From contig CM056743.1 in NCBI GenBank assembly GCA_029851415.1, forward strand, positions 120,434,305 to 120,498,304: a stretch of 64,000 bases of DNA, written 5' to 3'. The notes below the pieces were generated by a model that was given only the letters and a program-made list of their open reading frames with translations, made no database searches and was not told where the DNA came from. The translations under genes and the position numbers were made by a program. Each line of letters opens with the position of its first letter. Position 1 is the first letter of the stretch. This document shows positions 11,601 to 26,600 of this stretch, in pieces. The stretch comes from Eretmocerus hayati. Lineage: Eukaryota; Arthropoda; Insecta; Hymenoptera; Aphelinidae.

Positions 11601-14600
11601 TGAAAATATCCCACGGAGGGAAGGGAATATGAAGGAAGAATCCGAGTTTGAGCTTGAGATTTTTCTCATCGGCTCTCTGTCTGATCCAGTTAGCTGCCAA
11701 CATCAGGTGGTAGTCGTGCACCCAAACCAGTGGCGTTCCATTACCCTGGCCTTCTTGCTCTTTGTGGATTCCCTCCAGTGCTCCCACCTATAGAGATCAA
11801 CATTTTAATTTCCAATAATTTTACCCCATTAAATCGTGGTGGAAAATTCTATCTTTAGAGGATGTCGGAGTTTAATCCTGCTCTATCCCGTTGCAGAATC
11901 GAATTGAAATGTAATATACCAGGCTATTTGAACAATGTTTGGAAATTTGACTGAGATCATATACTCACCGTTTTGAGAGCAAATTCTTCATTGACGGTAC
12001 TGTAAGCTTTCCAATGGTCTGCAATGAAGGTGGCTCTGTCAGGCATTGAGTGGAAGAGAGGCCAAAATGTTCCATTGCAGCAACCATTGTAATACGAATC
12101 AAACACTGATGGTTCGACGTGTACTGCCACAACCTAAGAGGGGATTGAACGTTACAATCGTATTGTTTTTAAAATTGTAGAAGAGTGATACGGATTCCAT
12201 AAACCTCGTAACATCATCTATCGCAACAAAAAATCCAGAGTGTAACTCAATAAAACAGACGAGATCGAATGTTTCCGAAACAAAGAGAATTCATTCTTAT
12301 TTTCAGAAATCATTCTTCCGGAAAAGTATGCAACTAATGAAGATAAGTACATTATTTTCTTCCAGAGTTGCAAGCTTCACTCACAAAAAGATATCACTAG
12401 TTGAACCTAGAAATCATCCATTTTGAAATAATTTCCGATAACCTCCACATTTTACTGAAGTTGTAGTGTGTCAAGATGCAACCCTCCAACAAAAGATCAA
12501 ATCGAATTGTCGGATTGCAACGCTCTAAACTTTTTAATTAGAGTTCCCAATCTAAATGGTCTCATCATTCAGAATTCTTAGCTACTCATACTCACTTACG
12601 GAAGAAGACTCAGAGGCGCGGATCTGGACAAATGATCATGAAGCTAAACACTGACAAGATGAAAAAAAAAAAAGTCGATAGGAAGGAGCTGATATCTCAG
12701 TAGCAGTGGCATCCGATCACAGTAGCAGTCATAAATTTAAAGAACATTCCCAAGTTCACCATACTATTCTCAACAACTTATCTTATAACAAAATGCCCCA
12801 AACATGCAATTATTTGTGAGCTGAGTAAAGACGCCCAAGCTGGTCGGCGTCACCTTTTTTACTTTTATTAGCGCACGGCAAAGTTTGCCGACCGGGAGGG
12901 AGGCGGAAATCAATAAGTTGCTCGTCATCAGGATTCTAAGCAAAAACTTTTTCACCCATCCTATAATGGAAGCAATGCAGAATTAGATACTTGTTCCAAT
13001 GGAAAAAGAATAAGAAATTGTCTTCTGGCTCAACTTAGCTTATAAGTAGGTCGAAACTCTGTCAATCCTTATCATTTTGATTTCCGCACTTAAATTTCGG
13101 ATTAGATGGGATCTTATTCTGAATTGCTATAAACAGCTAGATAAATTTACTAGTAGACATAAAATTAGAATACTCTGGTGTGAGAATAAATCTATCCAAG
13201 AGAAAAACCGTTTGAATAAGTGTTGTTCGATAAAATGTTCATAAAATGGTGATAAACTTGACATACAAGTCACCAAACACACAATGACACGGCTCGACAG
13301 CCTCAAATATTGATGATGATGAATTCTCGTTCCAATGTGCTGACATTGATTAAACAAATGCTTCTCGTGAGACTCTCGTTATACAATGAAACCATTTTGC
13401 TATTCTGTGTCTCCGTAAAAAAATCAATATCGAGATATTTCATTTTGACTTGAAATTATGAATTATGCCCGCCAAGAAAATTCGAAATACATTCTGCTCC
13501 AGTCGAACAGAATTCCACAATCTTATCTTGAGTCTTATTTTTTCAGAGCTCGGTCTATTTTGAAATCAAAATGTATAGAATGCAAGCGCCATTTGCGTTC
13601 TTCAAAATCCTCAGTATTGAATGATATATTGATCTAAGAGTTTCGTGAACACAAATTTTACTGTCATCAATGGTAAATATTTAACAACTAAGACCAAACA
13701 AATTTTGTTTTGAACTCAAAAATTAACAACATCAATCTTTCTTTGCACAGTCGTCAGGCACTCGAAGAAGTTCAATTTATGAATATACCCGAACCTCTTG
13801 TTTCTTTGAAACATCAAAATTCCTGAAAAATAGACAATCCGAAGGCATTTTAATCAGTGTCTCTCCTTTTGAAGCTTTAACAACTAAAAAATACGCTGCT
13901 AAAAGAGATTATCAGAATGCTTTCTCAAAGCGGTATCTGCTATTTTATTAGGGTGAATCTGAGGGATTATCTCACAATCACTGTTATATTGATGGAGAAT
14001 CGTTGAATACTCAATTTCTACTGAATTTCACAATCGTCAATAATTTACGTTATTCTCTGATATACTCGCGTTAAATCATTAACATAATACATATATATCT
14101 GAGTATATAGTGCTTCCAGTGAACTTTGGATATCACCGCCTTTTGGTCAAACCGACGAGATACTCATTTTTCCGGCCCTTTGTTAATGCGTATGTGTGTG
14201 TTATTCTTTGTGCACCGTGTGTCCTTTCCGTACCGCTTATCTCATCAAGTTGAGCTTTCCTAGGACCAGTCGATCATCACCCAAAAATAAGATCAGTTAT
14301 TTTCCAGTCTCCTTCTGCGGTCGTATCAGATTTATCATAGGTTTGTTGGATTAAAATCGCTAAAATTTTGTTTCATTCCATTGAAATATCTTTTACCACC
14401 ACAGTCTTACGAGAATCGATCTGACATAAACGAAGATTTTTTCCCGGTATCCCCCACCGAAATTAATTTGGGGCATCAAAACTAAGGTTTTTTTAGCAAC
14501 GTCTATAGTTTGGTTGAGGCGGAGTCCTGACACAGTTGGTTTATAGCTGATCAATATGGATTTTCTGGAGGAAATTTTGATTTTGGGAAGAAAAATTGAA

Positions 14601-17600
14601 ATTCAATCACGTTCAAACGTAGTTCAATCAAATTCAGTTTTAAACAATTGGTAAGGAATGCTGAAAACGTATGTCTCTGGTTCATTCAAAAGTGGATAGA
14701 TTAGTTTTAGAGGAGGATATAAGCAAAAAATGAAATTTCGATGAATTTTTTTCTCAGTGTTGAGTTATTTTTCCGAGATTTCCCTCCAGTGGGATGAATA
14801 TCATCTACCCTAGGGTTTTTTGGGCAAGATATATCGCCCGGTTGAGTCGAATTTTGATTTAGTAAGTGTAAAGATGATCAAAATGGATTTTTTTTTCTTA
14901 ATATATGAGAATAAATTAAATTTTAATTATACTTGAAGGAATTTTGAAAGAATCCTGTATAAACCAATCGACCTAGGATGCCGGAAAAGTATCAATCTAG
15001 TTCATTGGAATTTGAATGAATTAGTCTGAGAGGAAGATATATGAAGAAAATATGAATATTGAAAAAAATGTTTTTGTATATTCTGAGTTATTTTTTGAGG
15101 AAGTTCATTAAGGGTGGGTCGGAGTCCTATCAATACTGTACAGTTACCGACATGGTCGAGTTTTCGGATTTCTCGATGAATTTTTGAGATATCAAAAATC
15201 TATCAAGTAACGCCGATTCTATGAGCCAAATAGAATCGGCGTTACTTAGTAGAATCCCGATATCTCGAAAATCCGTCGAGAAATCCGGAAAATCGACAAT
15301 GCCGGTATCCGACATCCTCTTAAGACGATTTGGGCTATCTAGATTAGAGCTTTTTTAACGATATCTAATGTTTGGTTAAAACGGAATTTCGATGCAATTG
15401 GCTTCAATATGCTCAAAATGGGGTTTTTGTTAAAAATTTTCCAAAAATTTTGGTTTATGGAGATTAAGTGAAATTTTGGTGTAACCAATCGATAGATCAA
15501 GCCAAAAAAGTATAGCCTAGGTAACCTAAAGTGCCGTAGGATCAAGTTAGAAAAAGATATTTTACTATGAAATAACACAATTTCAGCGATTTTACCTCAA
15601 AAAACCTTTAAATCGAATTCGATTGAGAGAGCATAGAAGTCACATCACTATAGTCTCATCTTTGAGTGATTCTCCACAACTCATAGGAATGCAAAAATCG
15701 ATAAAGTGAAGTGAACAAGAGAATGCGTGTCGGGAAGAAAACAACACACATACACGGGCAAACGGAAGGAAAGATGGGTCCCTCAAAGGTTTCGCAGGCT
15801 TTTGGGAGGGAAAGTGTCACTCACAACCGATAGATTTTCGCGGGAGGAACAAAATAGTTGAAGCATCATTGTGATAAGAGGGATTCCGTTGAAAAAAATA
15901 TTGGATTGAGTAAAAAAATTGATCAAAAATTTGCTGTACCAAAAACGAAGCTTTCTCTTCAAAGAAAGCAATAACTAGTGACATTTGCTTGGGTGACCTA
16001 CACCAATCCAAGCGCATTCCTAAGTCGTTTTTGGCGCAGTCAAAGGATTTTTATGAAGAAAAATACCGTGACTCAAATTAATACATCTCATGTACATCAT
16101 AATGGTGATCAATTATTCCAAGCTACCCATAATGAGAGATTTTTCGAGTGCAACTAAAGCACATCATGCACTTTTACCCCATATTTATTGCCGTGTACAT
16201 ATATGGACTCACCTTCCGCGACAGAAGTCCAGCAGTCGGTGTTTTGTCATTTGGATTAGATTCTGGAATTGGTTCATTTTCATTGTCCATGTGCATTCCC
16301 GGCCAGCCAACCCAGACGCCATTGCCATTGATGACAACGGGAGCGACTGCAGTTACAAGACCACCCGCGCTGAAAAAAAAAACAAAGCAACTTGTTAGTT
16401 GATCTAGCTAAAAATGGCACAGAATCAGTTATTATCGATGTCATAGCTGTTGTATTATTCGACCGCTGATCACCATATGCGTCACATGCGTCCATGCGTT
16501 ACTTTCTATTTCCGTGAATTTGCACACAGTGACTGATGTAAGATCCGGTGACATGTTTCTTCAAATGATCTTCTCAATCCAAATCAACCAACAATTTAGT
16601 ATTTTTCAATACCAAAGACGGACTAGTCCTCGCATTTGGAGTGCCTCCTACCTATCCAAGCCGAACGCGAAGGCCGAAAACAATCGAGAGGAGGTGAAAA
16701 CCCAGAAGACCTCTTCCCCTCTGAGGATCAAAACGTATTCGTCCGATCGACTGAACTTTGAGAAAAGAAATTCCCTGTGCATCAGGCGAGGGCTGTAACT
16801 TTGATATTTATCCAGGGGGAACAATTGTGACGCTGCCATTCGTGCAACGATGATCCTATAGTTGTACAACAATTTTCTGCCTCTAGACTCACGTAGAATA
16901 ATGTTTTCTAATATTTTGAGCATATAATTTAACTCGTTTTTTATTTCTTATGCGTTTTCTCAATCAAATATTCTACAGGGAAGAGTAAATTTACCCCTAC
17001 GATGGCTAACAATGGCTGACAATCAATAACATTTTTGGAGCTTTCATGAACGAGAAGATTAAAATGATAGCCTACCACTTGCTTGCACTGATAGCAAGAA
17101 TAAACCTGGGAACGAACGTCATTATCATGAAATCCTTTCTGAATGAGCTTAAGAAATTGACACTGGCAAACGGTCTCTGGATGAATCTATCGAGAACCGA
17201 ACTCGTTTACGTCACGAGAAAGTATAGAATACGGGAACTCGAATCATCAATTCTAGAAGATTGTCAACGGGCTCTCTCAAAGGAGGCGAAGTACTAATGG
17301 CGTGATCCTAAACTCGGAAAGTATCTGGAACAAGAAAGCGGAAAAAGGGATGAAAAAATGAACTCCTTCATTATGCACAAGAAACTACAGTGAAACCTCG
17401 GTTTAACGGACTCTCGATTTAGCGGACACCTCAACTTAGCGGACCATTCTCAAAGCATTGGCAGCAATACGTTGGCTCTTACGGGGAGAAACTCTCGATT
17501 TAGCGGCCTCGCGAAATAACGGACACGGACAGTTTGAGTACCCAATCTTTAGAAATGACGGACACTTCCAGAGCCTGCGTTCCTGCGCGAACGTAAATTA

Positions 17601-20600
17601 TGAAATATTTGAGCGATCAGATGTTCGATGCTCGTCTGCGTAATCAGTCTCGAATTGTTGCATCAGTCGTACACGGCTATCAATTTGTTAGCCAAGAGTA
17701 GAGGAGTACCAATCCACGACAAATATGAAATTCTTCAAGTGATGAAGAAAGGTAATTCAAAGTCGTCATTCTTAGTAGAAAGGTGAAGATCATCTGAAAA
17801 TATGGCATAAATTTGAATGTGGATCCGTAGAATAAGAAGCGGCGCAGAACGGGAATATCAGAACTCGACGAAGCTGTACGTTCGAATGGTGTGATCGTGT
17901 GAGTGCAAATACTATCCCTAAGGGATGAAAAAATGAACCACTTCGTTATGCACAAGAAACTACCAAATCTCCCTAATACCATTCGAGAGACGATAATTAG
18001 ATTTACATTTCATGTAAGAGGTAAGTTCATTGAGAGTAAACATCCTTTGAAGCGTAGCCATCTTGACTCCATGTGTTTCTTATGGGAGAACTTTGAAATT
18101 CGGCCTCACTGGATTCTTCTGAAATAACGCAGAGGGCTACACACAATCCTGGTAGCGTTTTTTGACTATGAATTTCAGATTTCCACCCGTAGTATATACA
18201 ATCGATCAAAATCAGAGAGCAAACAGATGCAGATATTTAGTCGGAGAAATTGGAAACCAAACCAGATGGTCCTATGAACTCTATGATAACTGCAACAAAG
18301 GACGGAAATCTTCGCTATCTAAACGACAGAAAAAGCACACCAGATGAAAGACTTCAAATAAAGCGTAAGAATCTATGCGGACAGCAAAGCCACACTCAAG
18401 ACTGGCATTCAAAACAACGAAATCCAAGGCGGTAACCAGGTGTCGACAGGCTTCATTGTTGTTCCGTGATTGCACTGTGAGCAACCGCTGGATTCTGGAA
18501 CATGATGGTAACGAAACTGCGGAAAGACTTTAGCAGGTCAGAAGTTGAAACTGGATGAAACCAAAATGATCGGGCATCCTTTTATACGCTGATCAAGGTG
18601 TTTGAGGATGCAAGCGACTGGCAATGAGTCAGCGGAAAAGAAGCCAAAGTGATCACGATGGATCGTTTTCGGGGAAAAAGTGCATAACTCATCCTTTTCC
18701 GTGACACTGGTGGTCGTTGAGAAGGGGGTTGATGAGAATTTTGTTTGGTGTCTAATACTGTACTCAGGTGTCAGCTTTGCCGATTAATTTGTTTTTCATC
18801 GCCCACCCGATGAATGTTCGAGCAGACAACGTTAGTGGAATGGTAATGAGAGGGTTAGATAAAAGAAGAGATCAGAGCGCGAAACGTGTGGAGCCTCGTG
18901 TTGTGATTTCATCAGTGGTTGAGGTCGTTTCCCAAACGCTGACGTATATTCAGACATATATGTGCATGTCGCGCATGCATTCACCACGTGTGACTTTTAC
19001 AAAATACGGAAATCAGTCTAGCTATAACCGAACAAAATCGTAATCGGCTCAACTCATTGATTCTGCAAGATTATCCTATCTCAAATAGACAGAGATTACA
19101 TTGGTAATTAAATGAAGGAAACAATTCAAAATGTGCGAACCTCGCATTTTGGAAAACCTCCTCTTCCAACTATACTCAGAGTTTAGTGGATCAAATTTGA
19201 TTTTTCTTCGTGTACCGCTCAGATTGAAATCTCAGTTGAAAGCACGCACATTCTTGGTACAAAATCATTTCCATGTGTAGGCATTGCCGTTTTTACGGGG
19301 ATTATTTGAATGAGGATTTGATTACACGCCTTCCCGCAATTGCTTACATCCTTCTTTTTACGCAGATAAAGTCGTTGATCATCCGCTGATCAGATATTGA
19401 TCTTCCGAATTAGAATTCCCATGACAGCTTGAAGTTGTACGCACATGTTCCTCAGATGAGCGGTTGAAAGATTTCATTGCACGAAGACAAAACCTCTCGG
19501 GACTCAAACATGGTCTCCACGGGGAATAATGTTTCGAAAGACAACAAAATCATCAGGAGAAATGAATTTTTTATCATTCTAACTTATTAAAAATGCCGCT
19601 TCATGATGAAAAATCATGATTGCCCTGTGCTCGCAGGCTCATTTTGGGCGCGGAGGACTTATTCCCTCGCTTCGCTCGGGGAGTTGAGCGCACGCGCCTA
19701 CGTAATTCACTATTGAAGAGAAAGACCAACTGCGTGAGTCAGTAGTTACCTAACCTCACTTTTTCGCTACTCGAGATTTGGGACAAAAATCTTCGAGCTG
19801 GAATGAATCCCCCTTTTTCCATCAGAACAGTACTTCTTAACGTGGATTTTTCATGCGCAGCACCTTCGTGCAACAAACTAACCGCATAAAAACATAGGGT
19901 TCCTTACAATACAGTCATAGCCATTAGATGACTAGTTTTTGGCCAACTGACTGAAAATTAGCCGTTTCATGGCCATTATTGTTACACTGAAGTGAATTTC
20001 TACCTGGGTTGAAACACAGACGTAGAGGGGAATGAACGGACCCGAGTCGGATCTTGTTTGAAATGTACATGGTGAGTCTCATGAGAGGTCGCAGAATAGA
20101 AAAATCAGAAAAGGGATTACGATACTTATGTTACAATGATGCATTGAATCGATGCCAAACGCAATCTCTATACCGAAAACTGCATTCCGTATAACGTAGC
20201 AATGAACGACCAGGATATTTCAACGCTAGCGCCTAACCAATGTCGAAAATATTCCTGATTGTTCCTCGCAAACCTGAGTGTTTTGTAAAATTATTAATTT
20301 TTTTTTTTTTTTTTTTTTGAGAGGGATTTTTCGTAAAGGAGAAAATATTCGAGTATTGTCATCGCTTCTCAAATAGATTTGGTTAGTAACAGTCCTTGCA
20401 TCCAATAATGAATATTCGTGTAGAAGACCTTCTTCGATACCTCTTCTTGAGTGACTTTCCAGAAGGAATCACACTGATCAAATCTCAAAGGCTTCAGAGT
20501 TCATTTTGTGGAAGATTGACGACTGCAGTCAACATTTTCGGGGATTACCCCTCATCTTGTTAGGTTTGACCAGTGTAACGTGGTGAGGGGTTCAGTCTCC

Positions 20601-23600
20601 AGAATGAACACGAGTGATTGGGTTGAAGAGTGACTTTTATGTACGAGAGATAATTGATGGTTGAGAGAGAGTGTGTGAATTATTCGGTTGGTCAGAGCGG
20701 TCTGTAACGGGCGATTGTCCGTCAGAAACGCTGACGGTGCATCTGGTGCATCGTCAGGTGACGGGGAGAGGCGCGGGCCGGAGGCTCGAGACTCACCACG
20801 TCACACCAGAATCGTTTTGATACTTTCTCGAGGTACCGTAGGAATAACCAGCAATCATAGTTTACTGATAGAACGTTTACTTGATTCAAACTGTCTGTGA
20901 AAAACTCGTCTGAAAAGGGTTATTGAGATCCAGATAACTGTCCATTAGGGTGACACTTATTTCCCGACCCCCCTGGATCCTTCGCGCACGTGCGGAAATT
21001 TCAATTTCAAGATAAAACTAGATCGATAAATTTTTTTTCAGATTTTTAGAGGTAGCCTATATAGTGCCCATTTTGACATACATTTTCGATTTTTTTGCAG
21101 TTTTGAGACGTTTTTCGACAAAATTCGTCGGCTTTACTTGGCAAGCACTTGCAATACAAGTATGTAGAATGAAGCAAACCGAACTGAATAACACTGATTG
21201 GGATGGTCTCAGGAAACTTTCAACGCACGGAGCGGTTAGTTTTAGTTGAATTCAAGGGTCAGAACGGGGACAGAACGGCAGAAATACAGTCCTAAAATCA
21301 GTTTTTATCGCAGTTTTCGAGTTCTCCTGCGCATGCGTGATTTTCTACGGTTTTGATAATATTTTCAATCGGTAGCCCGTGCGATTTTCTTCAAAATGAC
21401 CACTACCAAAAGTCAATTCGATGCAATAGGACCGGAGTAGTGAATCATTTTGGATGAGGTGAAGTCCAAGATGGAAATCCGTGCAAATTGGTTGAGATCA
21501 CCTGCGATTCTTTTGATTTTGTCCAGCGTGTTTCTCGGGTTTCCCTGCATCGAATCAACTTCATCAGGGGTCATTTTTAAGGAAGTTGACTGAGCTATCG
21601 AAATTAGTAGATTGCGGCGTGTTAAGTGGGTGGTAAGTAACAATATAATCACACACAACAGTTGAAAACACTCTTTTAATTGATTGAAAACTATCAAATG
21701 TTCAATGTCCCGTAACTCACCATCTACTTACCACTCCGTAGCCTACTCACTTCGATAGCTCAGACAATTTTCTCCAAAATGACCCCTTGGTGAAGTCGAT
21801 TCGACGCAGGGACACCAGAAAAACACGACTAATTTGCACGGATTTTCATCTTGGACTTCACCTCATCCCAAATGATTCACTACTCCGGTCCCATTGCATC
21901 GAATTGATTTTCAGCAGTGGTCATTTTGAAGGAAATCGCACGGGCTATCGATTGAAAATATTATCGAAACAGTAGAAAATCACGCATGCGCAGGAGAACT
22001 CGAAAACTGCGATAAGAAGTGATTTTAGGACTGTACTTCTGCCGTTCTGGCCCCGTTTTGACCCTTGAATTCAACTAAAACTAACCGCTCCGTGCGTTGA
22101 AAGTTTTCTAAGACCATCCCAATCAATGTTAGTCAGCTCGGTTTGCTTCATTCTACTCGTATTACAAGTGCTTGCCAAGTAAAGCTGACAAATTTTGTCG
22201 AAAAACGTCTCAAAACTGCAAAAAAATCGAAAATGTATGTCGGGCGTTATATAGGCTATAGGCTACCTCTAAAAATCTGAAAAAAATCTTATCGATCTAG
22301 TTTTATCTTGAAATTGAAATATCCGTACTTGCGCGAAGGATCCAGGGGGGTCGGGAAATAAGTGTTACCCTACTGTCCATATTTCTACAATCTGACGAGA
22401 CTAAGGCAACAAAAGGATCTCGGGAGATTTATTGCTGATTCATGAAAAAGATTGAACTCAATATGCTCAACCTGTAACATAATTTGATCCAAAGCTCGAT
22501 CGTTGCGTATACTTACATTGCTCGACGATGGATAAGATGTCGTAAAAATCCAAACGTACTGAATGATTTCTGTTCTATATTCTTCATTTCTCTCGTCTTG
22601 TTACTTATCGAAATATTCCTTTTCTCGCGTAAAAAAGGCGATAGCCTCATCTTCTCTTTTTTGCTTTCATGTTTTGAGGATAAAATTCTTGAAGTATAAG
22701 TACATCAATCGGTTTTAGCTCAATTCTTCCTCAACGGAATCTTAGATAAAACTTGAATCACATAAGTTCTTAGTCGCGTCTATTATTCAGTTACCAAAGA
22801 GAATTAGGAATGAGCATAAACGTGAATTCTGGCAATACGTCTCTGAACTCGATCGAAAAAATGTTTCGTCATCGGAGGGTTGAAAGTCACAAGTATCAGA
22901 ATCATTGTTTTCCTGTAATAAGTTCTGATTTTGACACTGAAATTCGAGGATAATGATCTTGAAATTTCACTCATGTTTCGGTCACGTTTCGGTATGTGGC
23001 TACGCCTAACTTTATGCCGCAAACCAAGAGATTCATGAATTTTCAAAAGAGAGCGATCTGATTCTAAAGAACTAATTGTCCATACCGTCAACTGGAGCAA
23101 CTTCGAACACTGTGGGTCCTTTGGACTTTCCATGTAAAAATGACTTTGTGAACCACGCTTCACTGTAGAGGTGCTAAGTACCAAGTCGAATTGACGTCAG
23201 TTTCATGACTAGAAATCGATCAAATATCCTTGAGAGTCACTTTTATGGTCGAAAATCGTCGTTTCTGCGTACTGCAAGTGAACGAAATGAGTTTTGAAAG
23301 CTCAATCCCAGTAACTAAATCGAACCTGGTATCACAATTCAATTTTCCAAGAATGTTTCGAAGTAACAATTGTGTTCTACAGTTACTTTGGTTGACGATA
23401 ACCATTACCATGTGAAACGCTTCGAACAAATTTTTGATTTTTCTTGCTCTGTGCCGAGCGTTTCCTAAGAATGGTTTCTTGCATCAATATCAATCACAGC
23501 TGATTCAATTCCTAAGAAATATACCTGCTGATTGATGTCACATGCGAGTAAGAATACCCTTCACGCTCTAAGCCATTGCAGCGGTCATCAGATCAATGCG

Positions 23601-26600
23601 AAGGGCACTGATATCTTTGTTGAAACAGTAAACCGACGATTTGTAGTTCAACTACGAGCCCCCTTGAAGCAAATGCCCCATTTTCGGTATCAGTTCGAGG
23701 TCTCTTTCTTTCTCTCTCGCATTCCTTTTCTCGATGAATATTGCTCACAAATAAAAGATTGCAGGCTTATCATTTAGCCTCTTTCAACATCAGTAATAAG
23801 AAGAAGTACAAAAAATTAGATGAGTAGTGAGTGAAATGCGGGATATCGTGTTTTTCTTGAGAAGCAGTCAAAACCAGATACGAGGCGGCGCGCTGTCTGT
23901 TTTTCGATAAATCAGTTCTGACTCGCTTCTTTTTTCTTTCCCCACTTTCTCTAGCCTCTACAATCTATTCATTTATCTGGTTCACTCATAAACCTCTTCA
24001 GTTTGTTAACACATATTTTCTTACTGTGCAGTCGTATCTGACGCTTATTGATTTTTGATAAACCTTGGCTTTTTGAAGAAACGTTGTATGGCGAGCACAA
24101 TGTCATGACTAGATGATAGATATTCCAGCAAGTCAATATTTTCAATAGATGAGCTTATTAGGACCCATCACCGACTTTATCATACGAAATTATATTATTT
24201 TGATGTTCATTGAATAATTAATGGGAGTAAATCGTTGTATTCTAGCTTACGATGGCTGTATTTTTGTTTCGCATTCAAAACTTTTTGCACGAAAAATGGT
24301 GAGTCTCACTCATGAGTTCTGAGGTACTTCTGTATGATTAGGTCATATCTAAAGAACATCATCTCACGTTTTGCGGTTCTTTCAAAACACCAATCATAAG
24401 TTCAACTCTCGCACGAGCATACACTTACCGGTCAAGAGTCTGAGGACACCTGGGAATCAAGCTGATGATTTTCAGAGTCGGATATCTCAGAACTTATTGG
24501 TCGTAGAGAGCTCTGCGTGGTCGCATTTTGTAGCTTATATCAAGCACTTTCAAGTCTATTTTCAGTATTTTCCGTCCCGCGTATTATACCGGAGACGTAC
24601 GAGTCAGAAAAATGACTTTTTTCGCAATTTTTCAGGCAAGTCACGAACGCCTGACGATTTTGGAGAGATTGTTGGATCGCTATGAGACCGATGACATCTT
24701 CAAGCCCGTGAGAAGACCTTCACTAGTACATCAAGCAACAAGGGCGCATAGAAATTTTACGCACGAGTTCCCGAAATGAGTGCGTAAAAAGTTCACTTTT
24801 ACGCACGAAAATTTCGAGAACGAAGGCGTAAAATTGCGCCCGAGTTGCTTACGATTCTTTTTGATATATCTGTGCGGAAAGTTGGTGTCCGGTCCATACC
24901 ATCGAAGTTGGTGGAGGATGTGAAGAGGGGAGGAGGTGGGGGTGCAGGGGGCGAATTTGAAACAAAATTCCGAAGAATGGATCAAAAAATATATTCTGAA
25001 CCAGCTCATAACCAAAATAAGGTGCTAGAATTCATCTCGAATATTGTAATCTCGTTGCAAGAAAAGTAACTCCATAAAACATCCCAACTTCCGTTCCAAT
25101 TTGATGTATTCAAGGAAGAAAATCAGAGACGTCACATGATTCATGTCATCCTAAATATCCTGATTCCTATCAGAACGTAGAAGTTTACTTGAATTCATTG
25201 GTACACGAAGAACAGGATTACATTAAAAAATGTCCTTGATGAAATTTATATGGGAATCTTACAAGGGGAGGTCCAACCTTGTGGAACGCGGATCTTGATG
25301 AAACTTTGGGAATCAACTTGTTTTGGTGAGAAATTAAGGCATCTCCAAGGATTTAATCCCATGGGCCTCCTATCCCGAGATACAGCTATGGAGACTAGCA
25401 TTGTCAATATGGGCCCATGTTGAAAATTCGTATAAATAGATTTACAAACAATGCTAACTTCCACAGCTGTATCTCGGGATAGGAGGCCCATGGGATCAAA
25501 CCCTTGGAGATACCTTCATTTTGCACCAAAACAAGATGATTCCCAGAGTTTCATAAGGATCCGTATTCCACAAGGTTGGACCTCCCCTTGTTAGTGGAAC
25601 TGTTGTCGATATAGAAACTACGTTAATACACAATATTCTACCGATGACCAACATCTCTCATGTTCATGATTATTTACTACCTATGACTTGCAATTTCTCA
25701 TTGAATTGCCGTCTGACCTACGAATCTTCGTGTATACTCGTGATCTTGTAGATCAAGCCCCGATGAGGACAGTATCTGTCCTCGTGCTCAATTGAACTCT
25801 CTTTACATTTGGAGTCAATGGCGAATTCTCACAACCTTGGTAAATTTCTAACTTGTATGCGACAATAATTCAGTTATCACAAATCCAAAGAGAATTCGCT
25901 CAAGTTGGGGACAAAAATGTACTCATGGTTTAGATTAGGAGATGATCAGCCACTTAACCATTCTCAACAGCCGGGTTGCAAGGCAACCGCATACCCGTAA
26001 TTTGATCTCAAACTCCAACATCTTTGACTTCAACTCCATGGGTACCAATTCACAGAGGGGCCGGAGGAGTTAGAAAAATGCCGGAATCATCGTTTGCTGC
26101 TGTGTGATCAGCCTTTTTTGCCGTAAAAATCGAAATTGGAACCACAGATTTTACTTTGCGCGCGATTTAGAAAACTTTACGCACTGTAAAACTGTGCGCA
26201 AAGTTACTTTTACGCGCAGTTTCACTTTTACGCACTAAAGTCTGAACGTTGACGGAATCATGATCAACCTCGCGCACCGCACACCCACACCAAAATGGAT
26301 TTTAACGCACAAGTTTACGCACAGTATATCAAAAATTCCGTTTCTGAACGTTTCTCAGAGTGGTTTTAGTCCCGAGACCCAAGTGATTTAGTGAGGGAGT
26401 TTTTCGCTCAAAAAATTACACGGTTAATCCAAAAATAATGAGAAACAGACCGGTCCAAGGCCGGTAGCCTTCACTTTCGATGGCTATCTCTATGTTGAGT
26501 CAAACTTTTGCAGAAATGAGGGTCAGCTGCCCCAAAGTGGGCTTTTTCTCGTCATTTTTGGATTATCAAGGGATTTTTTGAGAGAGAAACTCCCTCACTA

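Noticed and set aside
21413..21697. 94-codon frame inside the hAT-type MITE
   Set aside because: Lies in the palindrome of a non-autonomous element and shows no transposase motif.
24371..24685. 104-codon frame with an inverted relative at 26693-26881
   Set aside because: Similarity reflects the inverted-repeat arms; no domain recognised and stops differ between arms.
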